From positions 1-34,329 of the forward strand of contig CALAMX010000028.1 in the NCBI GenBank assembly GCA_937925755.1: 34,329 bases of DNA, in the 5' to 3' direction. This document shows positions 1 through 7,005 of the stretch, one piece after another (position 1 is the stretch's first letter; every line of letters begins with the position of its first letter). Source of the DNA: an uncultured Burkholderiales bacterium (GTDB taxonomy: Bacteria > Pseudomonadota > Gammaproteobacteria > Burkholderiales > Thiobacillaceae). Under the pieces are notes generated by a model, which had not been told where the DNA came from, did not search any database, and saw only the letters and a program-made list of their open reading frames with translations. The position numbers and the translations under genes are program-made.

Positions 1-90
1 CTCAGCGCGGAGCACGTCTTCCGCGACTACCAGTTCAGCAAGGACAACCAGATCGCCCTGCCACCCCCAGAGCCGAGTATGGCCAATTGA
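1..90 (+). CDS. 3' end of an unidentified gene (partial)
   Basis: An open frame runs from the first base to a TGA at 88-90 and encodes 29 C-terminal residues ending in PPPEPSMAN. The 5' end lies outside the window. The tail is hydrophilic with a proline-rich end. I do not recognise the family and assign no function. The stop codon lies two bases before the CCTTAG direct repeat that flanks the adjacent repeat element, so that element seems to have landed immediately after this gene without disrupting it. Confidence 0.5.
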   Translation, partial: LSAEHVFRDYQFSKDNQIALPPPEPSMAN

Positions 91-98
91 GGCCTTAG

Positions 99-384
99 GA
101 AGCTCTGCATAACCCGGCGAGCGGGATTGAACGCCGCGCGCTCGGAGCGCGAGCCGCGAGACATCACATGAGGCTAGGCGAGAGAGCGCAAACAAAGTTT
201 CGGCGTAGGCTAACCTGCCGCAAGGCAGGTTAAGCGAGGCGAAGCCGAGCGGCCGGAGCCACAACGAAGTTTCGGCGTAGGCTAACTTCGGCTAAAGCCG
301 AAGTTAAGCGAGCGGAAGCGAGCGGCCGGAGCCAACAGCGCGCAACGGAGCCGAGCGCCCGCGCAGCCAGTTATGCAAAGCTTC
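99..384. mobile_element. MITE-like non-coding element with terminal inverted repeats
   Basis: The ends form a 15-bp inverted repeat with one mismatch (99-113 and 370-384; core GCATAAC/GTTATGC). The element is flanked on both sides by the direct repeat CCTTAG (93-98 and 385-390), which looks like a target-site duplication. No coding frame of plausible quality lies inside. The interior holds two 72-bp tandem units (from 191 and from 263), each with a strong hairpin. The structure fits a miniature non-autonomous transposable element. A matching transposase is not in the window, so the family is unknown. Confidence 0.7.
191..334. repeat. Two tandem 72-bp units with covarying hairpins
   Basis: Unit 1 (191-262) and unit 2 (263-334) share a nearly identical leader, AA(C/G)AAGTTTCGGCGTAGGC-like, and a shared tail ending GCGGCCGGAGCC. 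Between them lies a hairpin whose arms differ. In unit 1, TAACCTGCC (211-219) pairs with GGCAGGTTA (224-232) across a GCAA loop. In unit 2, TAACTTCGGC (283-292) pairs with GCCGAAGTTA (297-306) across TAAA. Both arms changed together, so pairing is preserved although the sequence is not. This suggests selection for a folded DNA or RNA structure. Confidence 0.8.
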
Positions 385-451
385 CCTTAGCCGAAGCGCC
401 AAGGGCGCGCCACAACTGGGCCGCGCCCCGCTCCTTTAGCTGCAGATCCGC

Positions 452-562
452 TCAGATCAGGTTGAATAACAGCAGCATGCCGAAGTGGAAGGCGATGAAG
501 AGAAGCACGCCATAGAAGACTGCGGTGTTCTCACTGCGTTCGAAGATCTTTTGAAAGCTCAT
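452..562 (-). CDS. 36-residue single-pass membrane peptide at the end of the nir cluster
   Basis: The ATG at 562 is preceded by a strong ribosome binding site (GAAGGAG, about 7 nt upstream). The reading frame ends with TGA at 452-454. The product begins MSFQKIFERSENTAVFYG and continues as a hydrophobic helix rich in Leu, Phe and Ile, with a His in the middle (LLFIAFHFGMLLLFNLI), about 20 residues to the C-terminus. It lies 79 bp after nirN on the same strand and is probably co-transcribed with the nir genes. I do not recognise it. Position and size suggest a small membrane partner of a respiratory or heme d1 maturation protein, but that is inference. Confidence 0.6.
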   Translation of the reverse strand: MSFQKIFERSENTAVFYGVLLFIAFHFGMLLLFNLI

Positions 563-641
563 ATCCGACTCCTTCTCGCATGGGCTAAGAATCAACATAA
601 ACCACCGGCAAGGCGCGGTCCAGACGTGTGCTTGACCTCAG

Positions 642-2210
642 TCAATGGCTGGTGCCCTCCGACAGCCGCGTCTTGTTCCACACGTTGTACTTGCCCACCG
701 GCCGCCGCATGGGGATGCGCTTGACCTCCTCAAGCGTGGCGGCGTCGTAGACGATCAGGGCACCGTCCTGCTCCCAGAGTGAGACCATGGCGTAGCGGCC
801 GTAGCGGTCGAATTCCACATGGGTCGCCGTCTTGCCCGGCTCGGGCCGCAAATCGGTGACGATCTTGAGCGTGCGCTTGTCGATGACGTGCATGACGTCA
901 CGGTTTTCGCCGAAAAAGACGTCGGCCCAGGCATAGGGGGTATTCTCGTGGCTGCGCAGGAAGAAACCGGGGCCGGCGGTGGGGATGATCTTGATCGTCT
1001 TCCATGTCTGCATGTCGATGACCTGGATGTGGCCGTTCTTCAGATTGGGTGAGGCCATCACGCGTCGTTCTTGCCCCTCGACATCCCGCCACGACCAGGT
1101 GATGCCGGAGCCCAAGTGAGGCATGCCGGGGATGTCCAGGTCGGCGATCTTGCGCCCCGACGCGAGATGAATGACCTGGCCACGCGGCGCCGCGCGCGAG
1201 GCGCCCAACAGATAGGTGTAGGTCGGATCGAAAAAGAAATCGTCCAGGACCTGTTCCACCTCGATGCGGCGCACCGGCAATGGGCCCCGTTCGGCAACGG
1301 CCTCCTGGTATTGCCAGTCGTGCACCAATCCGCCATAGACCGGGCGCCCGTCATAGGGGATCTCCCACACCTCGGGGATGTCCTTGAGCGCGGCGATGAA
1401 GCTGGCGCGCGGTCGCGCGTCGTATACGGCGGAGACGCGGGAGGTCTTGCCCTTGGCCCCCACCACCGGAATCAGTCGCATCAGCGAGAGATCCCGTCCC
1501 GAGAGAGCGACCAAGGTGTGCGGCAGGTAATTGGCCACCAGCACATATTGCCCATCGCTGGACACGGCCAGGTTGCGGGTGTTGATGCCGGCGCGCACCT
1601 CCGCCACCACCCTTAGATTCCACAGGTCGTATTTGGTGACCCAGCCGTCGCGGCTGGCCCAATAGACGTAACGGCCATCGGGTGTGAACTTGGGTCCCCC
1701 ATGCAGGGCCCGATGGGTTGGGAAGCGGTGGATGACCTCCAGGCGGTCGGTATCGAGCACGCTGATGTGGTGATCCCCGTGCTCCACCACCAGGGTCAGG
1801 TTGAGCGGATCTGCGGCGAAAATCGGCCTGGCCGGCAGATCGAGCGCCGCTGCATCGACCTTGTGCGTAGCGTGTATGTCTTCCGCGTCCCACTTGGGCG
1901 GAATGGACGGAGGGGTATGCAACCAGGCGGTCAGGGTTTGAATCTGTGCATCGCTGAGTCTTCCAGCGAAGGCCGGCATCTGCGTGGCCGGCAGTCCGTC
2001 ACGGATGATCCGGGCCACTTCCGCCCTCTGCAATCTGTCGAGCGTCTGCGGCAAGAGTGCCGGCCCCATGGCGCCCAGGCGGTTGGGACCATGACAAGCC
2101 AAGCAATGGGCCTCGTAGAGCGCGTCGGCATCCGTCTGCGCATGGCCCGGCAAAGGCGCGCTCAGGAGTGTCGCCGCCACGAGGAGGACGCTGCGCAGCC
2201 GAGTCAGCAT
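642..2210 (-). CDS. nirN: NirN, c-type/d1-type cytochrome of heme d1 maturation
   Basis: Predicted 522-residue periplasmic protein. The ATG at 2210 gives a clean signal peptide (hydrophobic core, cut near GHA-QT), so the longer upstream frame was rejected. A heme c motif CLACH is at residues 36-40. The rest resembles the eight-bladed d1 propeller of NirS, with the motif MPHLGSG. NirN is known to bind dihydro-heme d1 and convert it to heme d1 by making the acrylate double bond, before transfer to NirS. The start overlaps the 3' end of nirJ by 7 bp, so translation is probably coupled. It differs from the NirS in this window in lacking the long N-terminal extension and the conserved C-terminal TGKFNLYNT. 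Confidence 0.88.
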   Translation of the reverse strand: MLTRLRSVLLVAATLLSAPLPGHAQTDADALYEAHCLACHGPNRLGAMGPALLPQTLDRLQRAEVARIIRDGLPATQMPAFAGRLSDAQIQTLTAWLHTPPSIPPKWDAEDIHATHKVDAAALDLPARPIFAADPLNLTLVVEHGDHHISVLDTDRLEVIHRFPTHRALHGGPKFTPDGRYVYWASRDGWVTKYDLWNLRVVAEVRAGINTRNLAVSSDGQYVLVANYLPHTLVALSGRDLSLMRLIPVVGAKGKTSRVSAVYDARPRASFIAALKDIPEVWEIPYDGRPVYGGLVHDWQYQEAVAERGPLPVRRIEVEQVLDDFFFDPTYTYLLGASRAAPRGQVIHLASGRKIADLDIPGMPHLGSGITWSWRDVEGQERRVMASPNLKNGHIQVIDMQTWKTIKIIPTAGPGFFLRSHENTPYAWADVFFGENRDVMHVIDKRTLKIVTDLRPEPGKTATHVEFDRYGRYAMVSLWEQDGALIVYDAATLEEVKRIPMRRPVGKYNVWNKTRLSEGTSH

Positions 2211-3385
2211 AGGGAAACACGTGTGTCGGGGACCTGAGGCATGCGGTCGAGGCCGATCTCGGCGTCGGTCAGATAGCAGCCGGGGTCCTCCGCCCAGAAA
2301 TCGCCCGCAGTGTGCCAGGCCCGCACCCGGCTGTTGCCGTTGCAGATGTCGAGATGGGCGCAGCGGGCACAACGCCCTTTGACCGGTCGCGGCCTTTGCT
2401 TGAGGCCAGCCATGAGGGGATCGCTCAGGTCAGTCCAGATCGCACCGAATGGCCTTTCGCGCACATTGCCCAGCGGGTAATCCCACCACATCGTGTCGGG
2501 GTGGACGAAGCCCAGGTTGTCGATGTTGGCCACGTTCACACCCGAGGCGTTACCGCCCCATTGCACGAGCTTCTGCCGCAGGTGCGCGGCCTTATCCGGG
2601 AAGTGGCGCCGCACCCAGGCGAGCAGATAGACCCCGTCGGCATCGTTGTTGCCGGTGACGAATTCGCGTGGCGTCCCGGCCTTGAGATACCTCCAGCAGC
2701 GGTCGATGAGCAGGTCCATGGCTGCGCGCGTGGTCTGGTGATGCGCGTCGTGACTGCGATTCTTGTTGCCGCGACCGGCATAATTGAGGTGGGAAAGATA
2801 GAATTTTTCGATGCCTTCCGCCTGCATCAGGTCCAGCAGCGCCGGCAGGTCTGCGGCGTTGTCCTGGGTCAGGGTGAAACGGATGCCCACCCTGACACCT
2901 GCATCGCGGCACAGACGCACACCGTTCAGGGCGGCGTCGAAGGCCCCGTCTTTGCGCCGGAAGCGATCATGGGTCGCGCGCAGGCCGTCCAGACTAATGC
3001 CGACGTAATCAAAACCGGTGGCGGCAATGACTTGGGCAAGACGCGTGTCGATGAGTGTGCCATTGCTCGATAGCCCGACGTAGAAGCCCAGGTCCTTGGC
3101 ATGTCGGGCGATGGCAAAGAGATCCGGGCGCAAGAGCGGCTCGCCGCCGGAGAGGATCAACACCGGTACACGCGCGGCCTTCAGGTCGTCCATGACCCGA
3201 AATACCTCTTGTGTGGACAACTCGCCGGGGAAATCGCGGTCGGTGGAGATCGAATAGCAGTGCTGGCAGGTGAGGTTACAGCGCCGCACCAGGTTCCAGA
3301 TCACCACCGGGCCTAGCAAAGCGCGGCGGGGCGCCACTGGGGTCGGCGTGAGGAGTTCCTGCAAGAACTGGGTGAGTCTAAACAT
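2204..3385 (-). CDS. nirJ: NirJ, radical SAM enzyme of heme d1 synthesis
   Basis: A 393-residue radical SAM protein. The cluster-binding motif CNLTCQHC is at residues 36-43, followed by a GGEPLL motif (SAM binding). A C-terminal cysteine set (CARCAHLDICNGNSR, then DPGC) is typical of a SPASM-like auxiliary iron-sulfur site. NirJ replaces the two propionates on rings A and B of didecarboxysiroheme with oxo groups. It starts 3 bp after the nirH stop and runs into nirN, so it belongs to the same transcript. The size matches the family. Confidence 0.93.
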   Translation of the reverse strand: MFRLTQFLQELLTPTPVAPRRALLGPVVIWNLVRRCNLTCQHCYSISTDRDFPGELSTQEVFRVMDDLKAARVPVLILSGGEPLLRPDLFAIARHAKDLGFYVGLSSNGTLIDTRLAQVIAATGFDYVGISLDGLRATHDRFRRKDGAFDAALNGVRLCRDAGVRVGIRFTLTQDNAADLPALLDLMQAEGIEKFYLSHLNYAGRGNKNRSHDAHHQTTRAAMDLLIDRCWRYLKAGTPREFVTGNNDADGVYLLAWVRRHFPDKAAHLRQKLVQWGGNASGVNVANIDNLGFVHPDTMWWDYPLGNVRERPFGAIWTDLSDPLMAGLKQRPRPVKGRCARCAHLDICNGNSRVRAWHTAGDFWAEDPGCYLTDAEIGLDRMPQVPDTRVSLC

Positions 3386-3388
3386 GGC

Positions 3389-3877
3389 TCAGGCTCCGAT
3401 CCGTAAGCCGGTCTTCTTGAGGATACGGCTGCTATAAAGGATGTCGTGCCGACGACAGCTAGCGCCCAAGATGCGGCCGATCTCGGCGGCGTAGGCGATG
3501 ACCTCGTGGCGGTTACGCCCATGCACCATGGTGAACAGGTTGTAGGGCCAGTCGGGCAAGCAGCGTGGGCGACGGTAGCAATGGCTGACGAACCCCAGTC
3601 GGCCCACCCGCTCGCCCAACGCATCGACCTCTGCATCGTCCACGTCCCAGACAGTCATGCCGTTGGCCACATAGCCCAAGGCATAGTGGTTGGGCACTGC
3701 GCCGATGCGACGGATGACGCCCAATGCCAACATGCGTCGCAAGCGTGCCATGACCTCTTCCGCCACGAGCCCGAGCTGCGCGGCAACGGCGTGGTAAGGC
3801 TGCGGCGCCAAAGGCAGGCCCGCCTGTGTGGCCAAGATGATGCGCCGGTCGATCGCGTCGAGTTCCACGCTGCTCAT
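3389..3877 (-). CDS. nirH: NirH, siroheme decarboxylase subunit
   Basis: 162-residue AsnC/Lrp-like protein. It has an N-terminal winged-helix-like segment and a C-terminal half with the NirL/NirH signature CYRRPRCLPDWPYNLFTMVHG. Together with NirD, NirL and NirG it decarboxylates siroheme at C12 and C18 to didecarboxysiroheme. The ATG at 3877 overlaps the nirG stop (ATGA), which is why I reject the longer frame upstream. It is closest in this window to the second half of the fused NirDL, which carries the same LPEWPYNLF motif. Confidence 0.9.
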   Translation of the reverse strand: MSSVELDAIDRRIILATQAGLPLAPQPYHAVAAQLGLVAEEVMARLRRMLALGVIRRIGAVPNHYALGYVANGMTVWDVDDAEVDALGERVGRLGFVSHCYRRPRCLPDWPYNLFTMVHGRNRHEVIAYAAEIGRILGASCRRHDILYSSRILKKTGLRIGA

Positions 3878-4356
3878 GGCTTGAGCCTCAGGTCCACGAA
3901 ATATTCCCGCTCCTTGGGGAAGCGGTAGACCGGCAGGCCGCTCTCCGCCTCGATGCGGCGTAATGCCGCATCTACCTTGTCCGGCGTGTCGGCGGCCACC
4001 ACGAACCACATGTTCAGCCGGTGCTCACGGCGGTAGTTGTGGGCGACCTCCGTTTGCCGGTTGACGATCTGGGAGATACGCTCGAAATCCGCTTCGGGCA
4101 CCGCCATTGCCGCCAGGACGTTGGCTCCGCCCATCCGGTCGGCGTTGTACAGCGGCCCGAAACGGGTGAGCACCCCACGCTCCAGCAAGCGCCGCAAGCG
4201 CTCGAGCAGTTCCGCTTCCGTGATGCCTAGACTGCCTGCAGCCGCGGCATAGGGGTGCTCACAAATGGGGAACCCCTCCTGCAGCGCCTCGATGATGCGC
4301 CGGTCTGTGCTATCCATGGGCATGGCGGCGGCCCGCTCGAAAACCTGCTGCATCAT
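3874..4356 (-). CDS. nirG: NirG, siroheme decarboxylase subunit
   Basis: 160-residue AsnC/Lrp-like protein. The NirD/NirG signature VAHNYRREHRLNMWFVV sits in the second half, and the protein ends with REYFVDLRLKP. It acts in the cytoplasmic siroheme decarboxylase complex for heme d1. The start at 4356 (two adjacent ATGs, 4356 and 4353) overlaps the stop of the upstream nirDL gene in an ATGA arrangement, and it overlaps nirH in the same way at its own end. The much longer frame up to 4914 is only out-of-frame read-through of nirDL and is not a gene. Assignment as G rather than D rests on order and on the separate NirD half upstream. Confidence 0.88.
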   Translation of the reverse strand: MMQQVFERAAAMPMDSTDRRIIEALQEGFPICEHPYAAAAGSLGITEAELLERLRRLLERGVLTRFGPLYNADRMGGANVLAAMAVPEADFERISQIVNRQTEVAHNYRREHRLNMWFVVAADTPDKVDAALRRIEAESGLPVYRFPKEREYFVDLRLKP

Positions 4357-5420
4357 GCGGCCCTCGCCAGACTGCTGTAACGAGCGCCGCACTGCTTGAA
4401 GCGGCGGCGCGAGAACAAGGGCTGACCGATTACGGCCTCCAGCCCCAGGGCGCTGTGCAGCCGCTCGCGCAGCCGGCTGACCTGCGCCAGTACCGCCGCA
4501 CGATCCCGGCCGTGCACCATGGAAAACAGGTTGTAAGGCCACTCGGGCAGGCGGCGCGGGCGTTGATAACAAAGGGTGACAGCGGGCTGGGTGGCCAACA
4601 ATCGCCCTGCGCGATCGACGAGTGGGTCTGGGATGTCCCATACCACCATGGCATTGGCGGTGTAACCCAGCTCCCGGTGACGCACCACCACGCCGAAACG
4701 GCGTATCACCGACAGAGAGAGCAGCCGTTCGATCCGGTCGAGCACCTCGGCCTCGCTGGCGTCGCAACGCGCGGCCACGCGGGCGTAAGGGCGCGGTGTC
4801 AGGGGCAGGCCGTCCTCCAACGCCGCCGCCAGGGCATAGTCGCCCGCCTGCACTTGCGCACGCAAGGCGGCGGCATCCACCACATTGCCCGCGGCATCCT
4901 GATGGGGATGGCACACGTCTGGCCTCACATCGCCCCGCTCGACCACCGTATTGGGCCGAAGGGCAAAACCCAGGTCGATGTAGTAATCCGCCAGCATGGG
5001 CAGGTCCAAGGGCCTGAGCCCCGTGCGGCGTTCGACCTGGGCCAGGACCTGTGCCACTCGCTCAGGCGTCGGGGCAGTGACCACGAACCAGAGGTTGTAC
5101 GCATGTTCGCGTTCGTAGTTGTGGTTGACTTCTGGGAAACCACCGATGAAACGAGCCACCTCCTCCAAGCGCTCGGGTGGGCAAGCCAGCGCTGCCAACG
5201 TGCTCGATCCCAGCACGTGGGGGCGGAACACCGCGCCGATGCGACAGATGTAGCCGCGCCGCTGAAGCCCCGCCAGGCACTCCAGGACGCTGGCCTCGTC
5301 ACTGCCCAACTGCTTGGCCAGTTCGGCATAAGGCCGAGGCACGAGCGGGAAGTCCCGCTGCCAGTCGTTGAGCAGGCGGAACTCCAGGTCGGAAAGCGGG
5401 TTGCCCGCCGGCGTATTCAT
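4353..5420 (-). CDS. nirDL: NirDL, fused siroheme decarboxylase subunits NirD and NirL
   Basis: 355 residues, twice the size of a single subunit. Residues 1-160 are NirD-like (VNHNYEREHAYNLWFVV). A linker of about 30 residues around 160-190 follows. The C-terminal half is NirL-like (CYQRPRRLPEWPYNLFSMVHG). Each half starts with a helix-turn-helix-like Lrp segment (PRPYAELAKQLG; PRPYARVAARC). Such fusions are known in several denitrifiers. The product should form the core of the enzyme that removes two carboxylates from siroheme, with NirG and NirH. The ATG overlaps the nirF stop by ATGA. Confidence 0.9.
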   Translation of the reverse strand: MNTPAGNPLSDLEFRLLNDWQRDFPLVPRPYAELAKQLGSDEASVLECLAGLQRRGYICRIGAVFRPHVLGSSTLAALACPPERLEEVARFIGGFPEVNHNYEREHAYNLWFVVTAPTPERVAQVLAQVERRTGLRPLDLPMLADYYIDLGFALRPNTVVERGDVRPDVCHPHQDAAGNVVDAAALRAQVQAGDYALAAALEDGLPLTPRPYARVAARCDASEAEVLDRIERLLSLSVIRRFGVVVRHRELGYTANAMVVWDIPDPLVDRAGRLLATQPAVTLCYQRPRRLPEWPYNLFSMVHGRDRAAVLAQVSRLRERLHSALGLEAVIGQPLFSRRRFKQCGARYSSLARAA

Positions 5421-6589
5421 AGTCCAAAACGATGGGCACGCGCGGTGAAGAAGATACCGCTGGGACTGTCGGCGGGCAGCTCCCCGAGCTTGCGCAGGCT
5501 CGCCGTGTCATAGATCTCCAGTCGGTTCGCATCGCGTAGCGACAGCCAGACGTGTTCGCCACGGGGAGTGAATTCCATGTGCAGGACTGCCTTGCCGGGC
5601 TTGAGCGTGGCGATGACTTCCCGACGCGGCACGTCGATGACCTGCACCGTATCGTAATGCGGAAAGGCGAAATTGACCCACAGGCGACGTCCATCGGGCT
5701 GGGCCATGACGAATACGGGCTGTCCGATCACGGGGATGGTCCCCACCACCGTCCAGGTGGGCACGTCCACGATCACCACCTCGTGCCGACCCACGCCCGG
5801 GATGAAGGCAAGACCTCCGACCATGGCCCAGGTCTCCAGGTGCGGCATCTTGTATACCGGCAGCCGTTGCGCGCCGCGACCGTAGTCGGGCAGAACCCGG
5901 CGCACCCCCGCCTCCAGGTTCCACAGATCCAATATGGCCAGGCCGTTTTCCCCATACAACCCGGCCACGTACCAGCGCCCATCGGGGGAAATCAGCGCGT
6001 CGTAGGGCTGGCGGCCTATGTCCGCAAACTTGGTGAGCTTGGGGTTTTTCGGATCTGCAGATAGGTCTGCCACCCAGATCTCGTCCTTGTCCCAGAGGCT
6101 GAAGACGAAGCGGTTGCCGGGTGCGTCTTCGATGCCCACCACCTTCGATTCGGTCGGGATGTCGGCGACGAGCTCGAGGGATTGGCTGTCGAAGATGCGC
6201 ACTCCACCGGGGGTGTAATTGGCGACGGCGATGTAGCGGCCATCCTGGGAGATGGCGCCACCGATGGCGTTGCCAGACTGCAGCACGCGCCTGACTAGAC
6301 GGCCGCTGAGCAGGTCGAGCTTGTTCAGCCCCCCGTCACGGCCGAAGACGTAAGCGTAGCGCGCATCCCGTGAGAACACGGCGGAGGCATGTGAAAGATC
6401 GCCCAGGCCATCGATTCGTCCGATGTCGCGCTGCAGTGTCGTGTCGAGCAACAGTACGCTCCCGCGCGCGCGCTCGACGGCCAGCCCGAGATCGCCGGTT
6501 CCCCGTAGGGGACCAACCCCCTCGGGTTCGGCGGCGGCGGCCGGCAGCAGCCAGAGGGTCAGGAGGATTCGGACTAGCCAAGGCCTCAT
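5417..6589 (-). CDS. nirF: NirF, d1-propeller protein of heme d1 biosynthesis
   Basis: 390-residue exported protein starting MRPWLVRILLTLW with an Ala-rich signal peptide and no lipobox cysteine. The rest is a d1-like beta-propeller, with repeated DGRY/SPDGRWY blade motifs and MPHLETWAMVGG, but no CXXCH. NirF is an essential late-step heme d1 protein, proposed to dehydrogenate a d1 precursor or to assist NirN and NirS. The start at 6589 overlaps the nirC stop (ATGA), which overrides the longer frame to 6898. Size matches the family at about 390. Confidence 0.9.
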   Translation of the reverse strand: MRPWLVRILLTLWLLPAAAAEPEGVGPLRGTGDLGLAVERARGSVLLLDTTLQRDIGRIDGLGDLSHASAVFSRDARYAYVFGRDGGLNKLDLLSGRLVRRVLQSGNAIGGAISQDGRYIAVANYTPGGVRIFDSQSLELVADIPTESKVVGIEDAPGNRFVFSLWDKDEIWVADLSADPKNPKLTKFADIGRQPYDALISPDGRWYVAGLYGENGLAILDLWNLEAGVRRVLPDYGRGAQRLPVYKMPHLETWAMVGGLAFIPGVGRHEVVIVDVPTWTVVGTIPVIGQPVFVMAQPDGRRLWVNFAFPHYDTVQVIDVPRREVIATLKPGKAVLHMEFTPRGEHVWLSLRDANRLEIYDTASLRKLGELPADSPSGIFFTARAHRFGL

Positions 6590-6909
6590 TCTGGAAACCC
6601 TTCGCGCAAGCGTTCGGCGATCCACTGGACCTGCTGCGGCGTGAGGAAGGCCGACCAGCCGGGCATGGCAGTGCCGGGAATACCGTGCAGGATGACGCTC
6701 TGCAAATAGTCGAGCGGCCGCTCGCGCATGCGGTCGACGGTGAGTGGCGCGCCCAGCCCCCCCGTGAGTCTGAGCCCATGGCAAAAGCCGCACTCCTGAC
6801 GCACGAAGCGGGTGAGCGACTGTCGTTCCGGCGCGCCCGGCGGTGCCTCGGCCGCCAGCACGGGCAGCGCCCCGAGCAGGCAGACAGCCCACGCCCAACG
6901 ATGCATCAT
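6586..6909 (-). CDS. nirC: NirC, small periplasmic c-type cytochrome
   Basis: 107 residues with an N-terminal signal peptide ending near VLA-AEA and one heme c site, CGFCH, at residues 40-44. The axial Met is likely in the GTAMPGWSAFLT segment. NirC is a soluble cytochrome of nir clusters, linked to electron transfer to NirS or NirN. It has its own ribosome binding site (AGGAG, 8 nt upstream of two tandem ATGs). It is separated from nirS by 96 bp containing a strong hairpin, and it heads the tightly overlapped chain nirC-F-DL-G-H-J-N. Confidence 0.88.
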   Translation of the reverse strand: MMHRWAWAVCLLGALPVLAAEAPPGAPERQSLTRFVRQECGFCHGLRLTGGLGAPLTVDRMRERPLDYLQSVILHGIPGTAMPGWSAFLTPQQVQWIAERLREGFPE

Positions 6910-6977
6910 GACTCGACTCCTATATGGGTTTGCCCAGCGCCCGTGGGGTTCATTCTGACACGACAGGTGCTGGACAA

Positions 6978-7000
6978 ACCCGGCCGCCTGGCGGCCGGGT
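6978..7000 (-). terminator. GC-rich hairpin between nirS and nirC
   Basis: Perfect 11-bp inverted repeat ACCCGGCCGCC / GGCGGCCGGGT (6978-6988, 6990-7000) starting five bases after the nirS stop codon on the minus strand. Only a short TTTG follows, so it is a poor complete terminator. It is more likely an attenuator or an mRNA-stabilising stem that lets nirS be made in excess over the nirCFDLGHJN genes. Confidence 0.65.
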
Positions 7001-7005
7001 AAGGC

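Noticed and set aside
99..384. Integron attC-like sites (GTTAAGC and TAAC boxes)
   Set aside because: The right boxes match GTTRRRY, but the left boxes (GGCTAAC, GCATAAC) do not fit RYYYAAC. The length is too great and the flanking CCTTAG repeats point to transposition.
3874..4914. 346-codon frame as one gene
   Set aside because: Only its last 160 codons are nirG; the upstream part is out-of-frame nirDL.
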